Origin: Protula sp. h YS-2021
Taxonomy: Eukaryota > Annelida > Polychaeta > Sabellida > Serpulidae
Length of the DNA: 64,000 bases
NCBI GenBank assembly: GCA_949752745.1
Contig: OX457027.1
Coordinates: forward strand, 17,564,603-17,628,602
Reading direction: 5' to 3'
This document shows, piece by piece, positions 34,491 to 47,345 of the stretch (the first letter of the stretch is position 1; every line of letters starts with the position of its first letter). The translations under genes and the position numbers were made by a program. The notes under the pieces are model-generated. The model was not told the origin of the DNA, made no database searches, and saw only the letters and a program-made list of their open reading frames with translations.

Positions 34491-36234
34491 ACCTTTCAAG
34501 AGAGGACGGCCTACTGAACATTTTTGCAAAATTTGAAGGAAATCCGATCAAAATTTTCAAAACTGCCCAAAAAAATTATAAATGCCCGAACTGGGCGAAT
34601 TTCTGACTGACTTCCAAAACAAGCCACTTTTCAAAAGAGAACCAGCTAGGGAACAATCGCACAAAATAGGAAAGAAATCCCATTAAAATTGTGGGAGAAG
34701 AAACATTGTGAAAACTGGCTATCAATAGAGTGGCTGGTCTACAGAAGCAAAAAATAAATAAATAATTATAAATAAAATAGAACGGAAAAAGAGAATCTTC
34801 CAGAAGTTCCAGCAATTCAACAACTCCTTGGACCTCCGTCCCAAATGTAAAATATGCAATGCAATATCATAAACTTACATATTTAATATCGCATAATTTC
34901 AATGTACTGAAAATCGCAGCTGAATAGTTTTACAAGAATCTGCTTACATAAAATTTCGATTTACACAAAAATCAATTTAAAAAATAATGCGACACTGCAG
35001 AGAGCTGACACAGGTGCGGAGAACTTGCGTGCATACCGGAAACAGGACATACCGGAAACGGGACAGACGGTTGGACAGACGAATACACCGCAAAACTAGA
35101 CCGGCTGAGGAGCAGGAGGAGGGAAGGGGGGGGGGGGGTAGACTACATCACTGAGGGAAAGAAGAAAGCTCGAACCGGCTTGCATAGGGCACATAAGATT
35201 TTGGAGCTGGTTGCCCAGATGGCGACTAACTTGATATTTTCGAGTCAAAGCACATGGATTGTTAAATGACTTGGGTAATTGCAATTTTATTGGTTGTTAC
35301 CAAAGCCAATCACTTTTAGTGTTGACTGGAAAGCAAATATTGCAGATAAATCATTAACAAAGCATACAATGAAGATATCACTGACCAGCTACAAAAAAGT
35401 TGACCTGTCGGTCAGCACTTTCTTTCTGTTGACACGACTTAGCTACAAATTCATTCGCTTTATCACATCACTACGACAAGACTTCACACCTCATTCACCG
35501 GTGTTTACAGTTTGTGCCTATCGCACTGCAGTTAAAAACAAATAAGAATGTCCGTGGACATTGTGCGCAACCGTACAAGCGAAGATATTACCATGGCGAA
35601 AGGAACAACCACCAAATTTTGACAAAATTTAGATTTGGTAAAAAGCCTCATGGGCAACATTGCTGTCAAAAGTAACTGGACATGATCTGTGGGACGAACA
35701 GTATTTTTGTGCGTGTTTCTCTTAAAGCTATGCGTTTATTTGGCCAGATTTTGCGGAACCGAAAACAAAAATATTAAAACTCCATTGAAGATCCACTTGG
35801 GATCAGGGAAGGGAGGGAAGAAAAGAAAGAACAAATGAAAGAAAGAAAAAAGAACTTAATGTAGTATGAGCTTTTATATGCCCAAACACCTGGCTTTTCA
35901 TGCAAGTGGTTAGGCGACCGGCGAAGAAGCATTAACTACGAGCACATAGTGATATTTCTGCAATTTGACCGTTTTGGCCCAATACATGGGACAATTTTAA
36001 AAGCAAAAAAAAAATACAACTGTGTGAACGCTTAACAGGGGAGCATTCCTGTGAAATTTCAAAATAATCGGATCTGAAATGCAGGAAAAGAAGTATTCTG
36101 AAAAATTGTTTACACACCAATAATGGACGACGCATACTCCACAAGTGACGAGATAGCCCACCGTCGATAGTGGGCTAGGTAAAAAGTCCTTTTCCAGACA
36201 AAACAACAGCAACATATTAAAAGAAAAAAAAGTT
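34491..36234. other. Intergenic spacer downstream of the SPATA2-like gene
   Basis: Contains a further degenerate monomer (34495-34740), a G-run (35126-35140), GA-rich low complexity (35810-35860) and another monomer-like block with hairpin GCCCACCGTCGATAGTGGGC (36140-36175). No supported gene. Confidence 0.4.
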
Positions 36235-39200
36235 TTACACAAATGTTGGTGAAGTTTTTAAATTTCCCCCGCATGCCTGGCAATTTTTTGCACCGTAGAC
36301 ATTGACTAAACTGCAGTGTTTGCACTGGTGGCCCCCTGGGTTGTCGGCGTTCCTCGCCGTTCCTTGCCTTTCTTTTCCGCACATCTCGCATGTCGTTATA
36401 GCCAGACCATTTATAAAAGTACACGTAGTGCACTGCCAGCCGTCCAATGAATTGCACCGATCCGTTTCCGTGCCGTCTTCCGATGTGACGCCTCTGGAAC
36501 GCATCGCCCGGCTGTCGGAACTGTCTTGTCGGCTCAGTGACGTATTGCTGGACGCCTGATAAAGTCGCTGCGTGGTCGCCTGGAAATTTTTCTCAAAACT
36601 AGGTTTGCCTCTCGGGTTGACTTGCTTTAATTGTACATAATCTGGGTCGTCCGTTTGCCCCCCTGCAGCTCCGTACGGGTTTCGTTGTTTAGCTATCTGT
36701 GGTCTTGAGGTCGCTTCGCTTCCTCTAAAGGTCGTGAACTCATGCGCCGGCCTTAACACCTCTGCACCACGGCTGTGCCCGTCGGGCGACAGTTTAGGCG
36801 AGTCTGGACCATCGACGGATACATTTCTACTGAACGATCCGAGGCTATCCGCCTGTTCCTGGTTGGTGGACATGCGGCCCGCCGGTTGCGATACCAGTGG
36901 TGGCACGTTGGTTGACGACGAGTAGAGATCACTCTGCATCAGATTGACACGCGGAATGGACCCCTTATCCAGGTGCGACGTATAACCACTGGTCTTCGAT
37001 GTGAGGTCAGTCTCCCTCTCTTGCTTGGAGTTATATCCGCTGGTGATAGATATTTTTGGGTCGACCCCGTATTTGTCAATCTCCCTGTCCTGTTTAGAGT
37101 TATATCCGCTGGTAATGGATACTTTTGGGTCGGTCCCGTATTTGGAGTTGTAGGATGGCTGGCTCATTCCGGGAGCTTTGACAGGTGCCACGGGTCGAAC
37201 TATGCGTCTGTTTATCACTTCCTCCACCCTGGGAGGCAGATCATCATCGTCTCGCGGGACCATCTCATCTCCCCTTAGAATATCACCGCGTCCTCCGGGG
37301 TCGTAGTACTTCTCCCCTAGGTTCTCCACCGTCTTGCGAACTTCTCTCCACTCCTCTCCCGGCGGCGGCCGCTTTATCTCCAGGCTTTCCAAAGTGTTGG
37401 ACTTCTCTACTTGTCTCAGGCTCTCTGACACGTGTTCTTCCAGTGTGCCTTCCTGATGCGCCGCTGTTCTCTCGCCGTCGATATAAGGAAGCGGCAGGTC
37501 TTTGAGGAGGCCTGTGGTTGATGAGGAACCTCTGGGAGGCACCCGCGGGGCTTTCCTCGCCTCTTCTTCATACATTCTCAACCTAGTGGCTTTGTCTTTA
37601 TCAAGCGCTCGAGGATGCGTGTCTGGCGGTGGTTGATGCGCCAAGCTAAAGATTACAGGCTCTTCCTCAGGTCCTGGCTGCAAAGTGCTAGAATCTAAGC
37701 TAGGAGGTGACTGGACCAGTTTCTTCTTTTTCGTCTGCTCACAGTTGTCCCAAATCCACGTTACTGCATCTTTATCATTGCCGTTGCATTTTGTGCGACA
37801 TGTATGAACATCTTTCACACTAAATCCGTCATTTCTAACCTTGGTAAATATTATCTGATAGATTTCCATCTCTTTTGTGGCTATATAACAATCAAAAGCA
37901 ACTTGGAAAATGGCGTCTCGCTCGGGCATCCTGTCAATGACTAATTCATCGTTAGTTAGTCGACTTCTTTCGTAGCCTAATCTTCTAAATATTTCTTTAG
38001 TGCCTTTCAGATGCGGCTCAACATGCATCTTGATGTATGCGGCATGTACCTAGAATGACAAAACATTGAATATGACCTCAGAACATTAACAACACTCAAT
38101 TATTTAAAACAAGAACGTATCAAGCAAATAAGAACATAGTTTTTTTTTGTGTTTTTTTTTTTTTTGTCCTGGGCGAAATAAGGTTGGAATACATTAAGGA
38201 TATTTCAACATCTATGATACTATATATTTCAGAGAGACTGAGCTCCATGAGTCTAATCTAGGAATAATGTGAGAAATTAACGATAATTCACAACGACCTT
38301 GTCCTCACCAGTGGATGCCCTTCACAACGACCTTGTCCTCACCAGTGGATACCTTCAAAACGACCTTATCCTCACCAGTGGGTACCTTCACAACGACCAT
38401 ATCCTCACCCGTGGATGCCCTCCATAACGACCTTATCCTCACCAGTGGATGCCCTTCACAACGACCTTATCCTCACCCGTGGATACCTTCAAAACGACCT
38501 TATCCTCACCAGTGGGTACCTTCACAACGACCATATCCTCACCCGTGGATGCCCTCCATAACGACCTTATCCTCACCAGTGGATGCCCTTCACAACGACC
38601 TTGTCCTCACCAGTGGATGCCCTCCACAACGACCTTGTCCTCACCAGTGGATGCCCTTCACAACGACCTTATCCTCACCCGTGGATACCTTCAGAACGAC
38701 CTTATCCTCACCCGTGGATACCTTCAAAACGACCATATCCTCACCAGTGGATGCCCTCCATAACGACCTTATCCTCACCAGTGGATGCCCTTCACAACGA
38801 CCTTGTCCTCACCAGTGGATGCCCTCCACAACGACCTTGTCCTCACCAGTGGATGCCCTTCACAACGACCTTATCCTCACCCGTGGATACCTTCAAAACG
38901 ACCTTATCCTCACCAGTGGATACCTTCACAACGACCATATCCTCACCCGTGGATGCCCTCCATAACGACCTTATCCTCACCAGTGGATGCCCTTCACAAC
39001 GACCTTGTCCTCACCAGTGGATGCCCCCCACAACGACCTTGTCCTCACCAGTGGATGCCCTTCACAACGACCTTATCCTCACCCGTGGATACCTTCAAAA
39101 CGACCTTATCCTCACCAGTGGATACCTTCACAACGACCATATCCTCACCTGTGGATGCCCTCCATAACGACCTTATCCTCACCAGTGGATGCCCTTCACA

Positions 39201-41574
39201 ACGACCTTGTCCTCACCAGTGGATGCCCTCCACAACGACCTTGTCCTCACCAGTGGATGCCCTTCACAACGACCTTATCCTCACCCGTGGATACCTTCAA
39301 AACGACCTTGTCCTCTCCCGTGGATGCCTTCACAACGACCTTATCCTCATCCGTTGATGCCTTCACAACGACCTTATCCTCACCAGTGGATGCCCTTCAC
39401 AACGACCTTATCCTCAGCCGTGGATGCCCTATACAACTATCTTATCCTCACCCGTGGATGCCCTCCATAACGACCTTATCCTCACCCGTGGATACCTTCA
39501 AAACGACCTTATCCTCACCAGTGGATACCTTCACAACGACCATATCCTCACCCGTGGATGCCCTCCAATACGACCTTATCCTCACCAGTGGATGCCCTTC
39601 ACAACGACCTTGTCCTCACCAGTGGATGCCCTCCACAACGACCTTGTCCTCACCAGTGGATGCCCTTCACAACGACCTTATCCTCACCAGTGGATACCTT
39701 CAAAACGACCTTATCCTCACCAGTGGTACCTTCACAACGACCTTATCCTCACCAGTGGATACCTTCACAACGACCTTATCCTCATCCGTTGATGCCCTTC
39801 ACAACGATCTTATCTTCACCCGTGCATGCCCTAAAGAACGACCTTATCCTCATCCTTTGATGCCCTCACAATGACCTTATCCTCACCCGTGGATGCCCTC
39901 CATAACGACCTTATCCTCACCAGTGGATGCCCTTCACAACGACCTTGTCCTCTCCCGTGGATGCCCTTCACAACGACCTTATCCTCTCCCGTGGATGCCT
40001 TCACAACGACCTTATCCTCATCCGTTGATGCCTTCACAACGACCTTCTCCTCTCCCGTGGATGCCTTCACAACGACCTTATCCTCATCCGTTGATGCCTT
40101 CACAACGACCTTATCCTCACCAGTGGATGCCCTTCACAACGACCTTATCCTCAGCCGTGGATGCCCTATACAACTATCTTATCCTCACCCGTGGATGCCT
40201 TCACAACGACCTTATCCTCACCCGTGGATGCCCTTCACAACGACCTTATCCTCATCCGTTGATGCCCTTCACAACGATCTTATCTTCACCCGTGCATGCC
40301 CTAAAGAACGACCTTATCCTCATCCTTTCATGCCCTCACAATGACCTTATCCTCACCTGTTGATGCCCTTCACAACGATCTTATCTTCACCCGTGGATGC
40401 CCTTCACAACGACCTTACCCTCACCATTGAATGACCTCCACAACGACCTTATCCTCATCCGTTGATGCCTTCACAACGACCTTATCCTCTCCCGTGGATG
40501 CCTTCACAACGACCTTATCCTCATCCGTTGATGCCTTCACAACGACCTTATCCTCACCCGTGGATGCCTTCACAACGACCTTATCCTCACCCGTGGATGC
40601 CTTCACAACGACGTTATCCTCATCCGTTGATGCCCTTCACAACGACCTTATCCTCATCCGTTGATGCCTTCACAACGACCTTATCCTCATCCGTTGATGC
40701 CCTTCACAACGACCTTATCCTCATCTGTGGGTTCCTTCACAACGACCTTATCTTCACCCGTGGATGCCCTTCACAACGACCTTGTCCTCTCCAGTGGATG
40801 CCCTCCACAACAACCTTATCCTCACAAGTGGATGCCTTCACAACGATCTTATCCCCACGCGTAGATGCCCTCCCCAGCACTTGTTTTTTTAATCTCAATC
40901 ATACTGCGACCAGAGTATTACAACTGGCCAACCCCACATCCAGCGGACCAATCATCATCACCGGATGAAATGTGAAATCCCACATTGAACTACTGTGCAC
41001 ATACCTTTATCTTTTTTATTTGCTTTTTCCACGGATGCCACACAAGGTTTAAAGCGTACTGTTCCAAACACTCAAAGGCAAAAATAATTCCCATCAAATC
41101 AACATCATCACTCGTTCCCAGTGTTACATCTATCATATTCCTTATGTTATCCGAAAGTCTCTTTCCCGGTTCTGACTTGATTAAATAAAGCTCCGTGGCT
41201 TCGTTTAGCTTGGCCTTATTGTCCACCATGTTGGCCTGAGACTGCGTCGCTTTACGCTGTATGTACGCATGCCTCATACTGCTCATTGCCTTGGTCATCC
41301 CCCCACCCTGCAAGCTTGATGGGCCGCTCGCCCCTGTCGCCTCAGAATCTTTTTTTGCGAAATGTTTCTCTGGTCGCTTCGTAGCCATATTTTGTTCTTG
41401 ACACACTGGCTTCCAATCAATGTATGGTAATTTTCGAGCTATTCCCAATTTACTGGTCGGCAACTCAACAATACTAAATATCGATACATCAAAATAGTCA
41501 ATGTCCGTAACTTGGTGGTCATCATGTGGCGCGATGTGTGTGTACCTGAATACCTTGAACCCTATTTGAATCAC
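36235..41574 (-). CDS. SPATA2/Tamozhennic-like adaptor with PUB-type domain and two NZF fingers
   Basis: Two exons are visible, 41574-41005 and 38049-36235, joined by a phase-0 GT-AG intron. The best start is ATG 41388 (MATKRPEKHF), but the frame is open back to a good acceptor at 41575, so a further upstream coding exon is possible. Across the junction the sequence NLVWHPWKKQIKKIK continues into AAYIKMHVEPHLKG and RRLGYE, colinear with the PUB-domain core of vertebrate SPATA2. The middle is Ser/Pro-rich and has two copies of a YG-DPK-SITSGYNSKQ-RE-D motif. A SDLYSS motif lies at about 36922-36937. The C-terminus has two RanBP2/NZF fingers: WQCTTCTFINGLAITTCEMC (with the TF pair seen in ubiquitin binders) and CKHCSLVNVYGAKNCQAC. 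From the family, a role as a HOIP/CYLD-type adaptor in ubiquitin and NF-kB signalling is likely. About 730 residues. Confidence 0.88.
38288..40880. repeat. Intronic minisatellite, 33/34-bp unit with 202-bp higher-order period
   Basis: About 77 tandem copies of an ACGACCTTATCCTCACC...GTGGATGCC unit fill most of the 38050-41004 intron. In the first part, 34- and 33-bp variants are ordered so that blocks repeat every 134 and then every 202 bp (for example 38583, 38785, 38987, 39189). The last part is more uniform 33-bp units with TCATCCGTTGATGCC variants. Long open frames on both strands encode 11-residue repeats only because 33 is divisible by 3; they lie inside an intron and are not regarded as genes. 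Confidence 0.95.
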
Positions 41575-42062
41575 CTGAAAAACAATAAAGCAAAGATAAG
41601 AATAGTCGGGTGATTCTTTTTAAAAGTATGACATCACTGTCGTGACAAATGGCATAAAGATTGTTGCCGAATATACATTTTTACGCTATTTCATAGATAT
41701 ATTTCCCCACGTTTTCCTCGATACATGCGGGGTAATTTTTAGGACCTTCTTTGATAAAAAACTGAAAATTGAAGATCACAATATAACATATCCCGCCCAA
41801 AAAAACCTTGCGTCCTGTTTAAGAAACACTTCCTTGTACTGCAAAAGAAACCAAACACAGTGACATGATAAACATTCACGAATGCGAAATCACTTATTCA
41901 TGACGTTCCGGGTATGTCGGAAATCACTTATTTATGACCTGTATCGGAGTAATTTTCTGCTTGTTTCACTGAAGCTGCTGTAGCAATATCCTTTAGCTAG
42001 ACTGCAATACAAGATTATTCCACTAATGAGATCTAGAAATACCACGTTCACTCGAAAAAAAG

Positions 42063-42099
<37 letters not shown>

Positions 42100-44742
42100 A
42101 TCGAGTGTAGAGCCCCAACCGGACCTGACTCTGACTACGGTCATGTTAACGAAAGACTGACAATATGACTTTGGTATTATCTGATGTTTCAATAACTAAA
42201 TTCACAACTTTGGCTCTAAACTGCCCAGCAGTTTTTGTGTTACCATGTTTACAAGAAATTTTTCGATCGAAATCCAAAATGAAAACTACAGTTTTAAATG
42301 TTTAAGCAGTGTCTAAAATTTTGCAATGATCGGTAACAAGAAACTGCAGATGAAAATCAACAATGGCGGCTGGCGGCCATTTTGAACTGCCTGTTAAACC
42401 AAAACCAGTCCCGAGAGTGATATTCAGATGATCAACCTGGGTCTAAAATTTCATGACTATCCATAAAGATGTTCACAAATTCTCATGTTTCAAAGAAATC
42501 GTGGGAAAAATCAAGCTGTCACACGGTGGCCATTTTAGACTTTTGATTGATCCTACAATCAACCTGAGGAAGGCGTTTGTCACCCTTAAGCGGTGTCTCG
42601 AATCTGGTAATGACAGGTCAAAAGGTGCTTTTATAATAGTGTCCACTAGAAGTTGCAGGTGAAAATCCAAGATGGCGGCAGTGTAACCATGAAGCTTTGA
42701 ATCAAGATCAAAATAAAAACGATGTGCAGCTGCCCACTAGGTTTAGTCACCGTTATACCAAATATCACAGGAACCGGATTATCAGTGTGCAAGTAACAGG
42801 CAACAATGGATAGTCGGACAGAAGGACAGCAGCCAAGCCTAAAGCACTCCTCCGAGGCAAATGCTTGCATACAAAAACTGACAATAAAAAGACCTTTCGT
42901 GGACTATGATATGCAAACGTAAAAAGATAAATAAATAAATATGACATGAACAGTTAAGTAATCCCAGGTTTCATTTGTTACTCTTACAACGGCCTTATTT
43001 ACATTTTTTTCCATTTATTTCTTTCAGTATCAATAGCGATAACAAAGAGAGAGAGAGAACTGAAACAGGATGTATTTCTGGTGTACAACATGTAAAACGC
43101 TCGTATGCCTATGCGGAATATCAGTTTTAACGACGGTTTTGTAAGGTAGAAGCCATTCTCTGATAGCGCACGGTACTGTACTGAAGTCGTAGTTCAACAA
43201 CAAACACACACATAGAAAACACACAGCAAAATACATTTTTATGAATCACAGGAATAATATGCTGTTTTCACTTTCATGACAATCTCATGATTAAAACTGG
43301 AAAATAAAATTCCCTCACCGAGAAGCTGTGATTGCACAGTATTACGCAAACAAGAATGTCCATGGACCTTGCACCAGACACAAATTGAATGAGAATATAA
43401 AACGAAGCATTATCACAACTGGCCAATTAGTCGAATTAAATTAAGTTGGTGAAAGACCACTTGGGTACAATCCAACTTCATTTGAAAGAATTGTTGGAGA
43501 AACATCTGATGATAGGTTTGCCAATTTATGAAAAATTGACATTGTTTTGGGCAAAATCTTGAATAATTTTAATCCGCCCGCCAAGTACGAACACGATGGT
43601 ACAGGACTATCTGGGGAATGGGTCTAGGAATAGTCCCCCTTGAATACTCCCTCCACCAACCCCCCCCCCCCCCCCCCTTTCTCGTGCTGCTTTTTTTTTT
43701 TTTTAGGTGTAATTTCGTACTTTTCTTATTGAACTTGGGGGAGTATTCCACTGGGGAATATTCCCACGAGGGAATTTTCCACAAGGAGCATTCCTGTTTT
43801 CCTTGGAATATTCCTAATGACTTGAACAACCGTCTGACACGAATCACAGAAGCAGTGATATTTTATGCCTACCAAGCGGAAAGCAAAGCAGCTGCTTTTG
43901 GACAATTGTGGTTTCTTGCCAAAATAAGTACAGCCCATTTTTGACCAAATCTCGAATCATTCACCAAAACAAGGAAAGCATGGTAACAGACCACCTGAAC
44001 AGCATCCTGCCAATTCTGAACAAACCCCGAAAATTCTTAGATCAAGACTGGCACTGTTTACTTTTTACGTTCAAAGTAGCGCAAATTTACCTATTCTACA
44101 AACTTTGGAGAATGTTTGCTCATTCGCCAAAATAAGACTTACCTTTTTTTTCTTCTTTTTTTTAAAAAAAGGGTGGGAACTATAGGAGTAGTAGCATTTT
44201 AAATACGATAATTACAGTAATTACGTTGTAGGTTTATGTCCAATTTACCGAAAACTGACCTATTTTGGCCCAATTTTGATCATTTTTGGTGCACTCCCCC
44301 AAATAAGAACAAACCTGGTAGAGGGTTATCTGGGTAAAAATCCTACAAAATTTTAAAGCAATCAGACAAGAATTACACGAGAAGTACCATTTTGGAAAAA
44401 AAAACTTTACATGCGCACACAAAACATGCGAACGACGAAGAAAAGCGATTGCAATAACCGACTGACGTGAATTGGCTGGGCTTAAAAGTTAATATTGCAC
44501 TCTTTCGGGCAACATGTCTGTAACAAGTTTTACTTTCCCAGAAAATGTGATCGAAGAAATTTTACTGAGTCATGTAGAAAGAACTCAGCGTAAGGCCTAG
44601 GCGGACTGTTGTGAGTCACTTTAACCATGTTTGTTCCTGAATCACTTCAAACAGGAAGATCAAGCACTTTTTATAGTCAGCATTGTTCACACTAAATACA
44701 CACGTTCAAACATTCTGAACACGATCTAGCAGCATGATTTGA
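41575..44742. other. Upstream region of the SPATA2-like gene, repeat-rich
   Basis: Includes a 39-bp A-run (42060-42099), several degenerate blocks with GGCGGCCATTTTG/AAGATGGCGGC (42240-42690), a GA-repeat (43048-43060), an inverted GGAATATTCC-rich block with a C-run (43600-43810) and a degenerate monomer-like repeat with hairpin-type tail (44230-44490). No upstream exon of the SPATA2-like gene could be recognised. Confidence 0.4.
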
Positions 44743-45315
44743 ACAAAAGTTACCAAAATACGGTGGCATAGTGCGAATGAGGAAACTGTTTTACTTCAAA
44801 ATTTTCAGTCCATATTTACCTGGTATACTAATTTCTTTTCGATTCATGCTGATACTTCTCCTACTCCCTCTGTACCAATATTTCTGATTTTGAGACTATA
44901 TCTTGATACAGTTCAGGACAGACATTTCACGATCGACCGGGGCGACCAACCTTCTATTCAGGAAAATTACTTTGACGCATACGTCGCGAATAAGATCTCC
45001 GAATATCTTCAAGTCAATCTGAGAGAAACAAGCCTTAACCCCTTCCCTTCCCCCCCTCCTTCAGAAAAATTATGTAGATTATATGAAAACACCAAAAAAT
45101 TCCTTTCTCTGCAGAGCGGGCTTTCTGCACTTGAACGAAGAAACAAAAGATATGTAGCTCATAAGAAAATTTAGTCCCAGTGCACCCTTTCTGCCTTCCA
45201 AGGTCTTGCTCTTATAGCAAGACCGCAAGAGTCATCTAGGAATAATGAAAATTGTGCCTGTTTTGCAAAAACCGCACGAGAATTTGCGCATGAACTTCAG
45301 TCAATGTTTGAGTAA
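44743..45315 (+). pseudogene. Unidentified open frame with one internal TAG
   Basis: The frame is open from about 44743 and is interrupted only by TAG at 45172-45174, then ends in tandem stops at 45313-45318. It encodes about 190 residues including TVQDRHFTIDRGDQPS, YFDAYVANKISEYLQVNL and TAREFAHELQSMFE. The composition is mixed and globular rather than low-complexity, which is unusual here. No ATG occurs near the beginning, so it could be an exon or a decayed mobile-element ORF. I do not recognise the family. It ends just before a MITE. Confidence 0.3.
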
Positions 45316-45323
45316 TAGGGACT

Positions 45324-46125
45324 GGCCCGGAATTCACCAAACTTTCCTTAACTTTACCTAAACTTAATTTAGCGGTCCCTTAACTTTTTAAAGTTAATGC
45401 TAAGTGAAAGATCTTATTCACCATTACACCTTTAGGGATCACTTAGTAAACAGTCTAAAATTTCATTTTCGAAACCTGCCATTCACTATGGAATTCCTGA
45501 GTCACATGATGTAAATAAACACCTGTCGAAACAACTGTCGTCTTCTAACAAAATGAATACTTGACAGTAAAATTTTTTTATCCCAACTTTTGATATTAAA
45601 CGTCCAAGAAGCAAGAATTTCACTTACGAACAGTGTCATAAAGGCAGGAAAACTGAAAAAAGAGGGGCAAAACATTGTACCATTAATGAAGAGCTGGCTT
45701 AGAGCTAGGGGCGGGACCTCTTATAGTACTACAACTTTTTCTTTATCGCTGGCGGAGTGATACATGCTATTCTGCGTTAGTAAATATACCCTAAACGGTT
45801 AGTTGAAAATTTCCACCGGTTAGTAAAAAATTTCTACCTGGCAACCACAATCCGTATATATATGATCGTTAATGCGTTCGGTAAGAGTGTTTGACACTCT
45901 AAAACAAAATTTACAAATACATTCCTATCTTCTTAAACTTTAAGGGTGGTGTGTGCTTCCCTTAACTTTTTTTTTAAGTTTAAAGATCTCCCAAGGGAAA
46001 TTTTAAGTTAAGTGATTTTGGTGAATAAGGATTCCCTTAACTTAAAGAAATATAAGGGGACCCTCAAGAAATTTTCTAGTTTAAGGGTAAGTTAAGGTTA
46101 AGTGTGCGTTGGTGAATCCCGGGCC
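45324..46125. mobile_element. MITE with GGCCCGGRATTCACCAA ends
   Basis: The left end reads GGCCCGGAATTCACCAAACT and the right end is the complement of GGCCCGGGATTCACCAACGC. Subterminal copies of CTTAACTT/AAGTTAAG occur many times in both halves. 800 bp, no coding sequence. GGCCCGG ends recall Harbinger/ISL2EU-like MITEs, but the target duplication is not clear, so this is tentative. Confidence 0.7.
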
Positions 46126-47069
46126 TGGTTTTTTTCTTACACGCTGACGTGACACGCGCAGATCATTTAATCAGCTAATTTTCCAATAATCACGAATTTT
46201 ACCATTTGTTCCGTTTGGAATGTCACGAAGGCAAAGTGTTAGGCAGAATGCAGGATTCATGCCTCAGAACATATGAAGTTCTCCCATTTAGTGGCACAAT
46301 GGAAGGCTATACATTGAAAGTCTAAAGGAAAACCAAACATTCAAAGTCTCGAAGATAGAAGAAAAGACACATGTCGAAGATTCTTCCTGAAGATCCAAGA
46401 TGGTAGTGACAAGATACACCACCTACTACTCATTGCAAGAAAAAACTGTAACACGAGAAATATTGAGAAACTGCCAGTACCACAACTTAATACAAATCGT
46501 TATAAGAACTCGTTCATTCCTTACTGCGTCTTTAATGTTCAATTTTAATTCTCTATTCAGGTGCTTTTTGCGTAGAAGAAAAAAGAATGAAAAAGAGAGG
46601 TACATTCTGATTATCTATTAAAATAACAAATATAAAAAAAGAGTAGTCGTTAAAGAAAACGAAAATCTAAGAAACTCTCTGTGTATCTGTAGAAATATGC
46701 ATGCATGTTTGTCATTTTTCTATTTTTCGAAAGCAATTTACGATAAATAAAATATCTATCTATCTATCTATCCATCTATTTTCGTAGCTCCGACACAGAG
46801 TTACACAAAGTAATTTAAATATTAGCTGGCTCGGGGTAGCTCCAGGAAGACATCCGCTACTGAGGTTCGGCCGAGGATAAAGAAATATACCAAGTATAAA
46901 TAATGTAGAGCTGACTTGGAGCTAGCTCAGGTCGCTGCTTTTTTGTGGTCTTTTTAACAGGCGGTATTAGAACCTTCAAGTATGAGTGTGAACAAAAAAT
47001 ATGCGTGTGAGTAAGAAACTAAAGAATAAAGCGTGAACTAAATGAATTAAGAAACATTAATGTGAAACG
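46126..47069. other. Spacer with a (TCTA)n microsatellite
   Basis: (TCTA)n lies at about 46750-46780, followed by a block with repeated GTAGCTC/GAGCTRG motifs (46785-46940) that may be an old SINE. No coding sequence supported. Confidence 0.35.
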
Positions 47070-47345
47070 TCGTCGTCGTCGGGATACGCTTTCAGAGCAA
47101 AGCTCTATACGTTTCTATGCAGAATCTCTCCACCTAGTACGGTTTTGTGCTAGTTTTTTTGGCTTGTGATATTGAGTAGATCCTTTTATTTTGTAGATCG
47201 CGTTTTAGCGTTGACAGATATGTTGTTTTTTGTCTTCCTGGAGGTCTTTTTACTGTTTCAGTTGCTTCTCTAAGAGCTCTACTTGATGGTGTAGTTTCAG
47301 GCAATCTACAGACGTGTCCAAAGAAATTCCAGCGACGTTTTCTGA
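47070..47345 (-). pseudogene. LINE reverse transcriptase C-terminal remnant
   Basis: The minus strand reads KRRWNFFGHVCRLPETTPS, then PPGRQKTTYLSTLKRDL and SQAKKTSTKPY. This matches the end of many LINE ORF2 proteins, where RRLRWLGHVxRMPD, a GRPKxTW segment and a final W/RW box follow the thumb. A (GTC)n-like tract at 47068-47082 may be the 3' tail. Only about 90 codons survive, with stops. Confidence 0.65.

Noticed and set aside
37185..37505. A 106-codon plus-strand frame rich in Pro and Leu.
   Set aside because: Antisense to the SPATA2-like exon; arises from GC-rich coding sequence on the minus strand.
38315..40968. Many long open frames of up to 295 codons on the plus strand and 61-90 codons on the minus strand, encoding 11-residue repeats.
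   Set aside because: They are produced by a 33/34-bp minisatellite within an intron of the SPATA2-like gene; the frames shift wherever a 34-bp unit occurs and no start context or splice structure supports them.
41389..41574. In-frame sequence upstream of the chosen ATG of the SPATA2-like gene (KVFRYTHIAPHDDHQVTDID).
   Set aside because: It is open to a plausible splice acceptor and may be coding, but no upstream exon or homology could be recognised, so the internal ATG at 41388 was preferred as the start.
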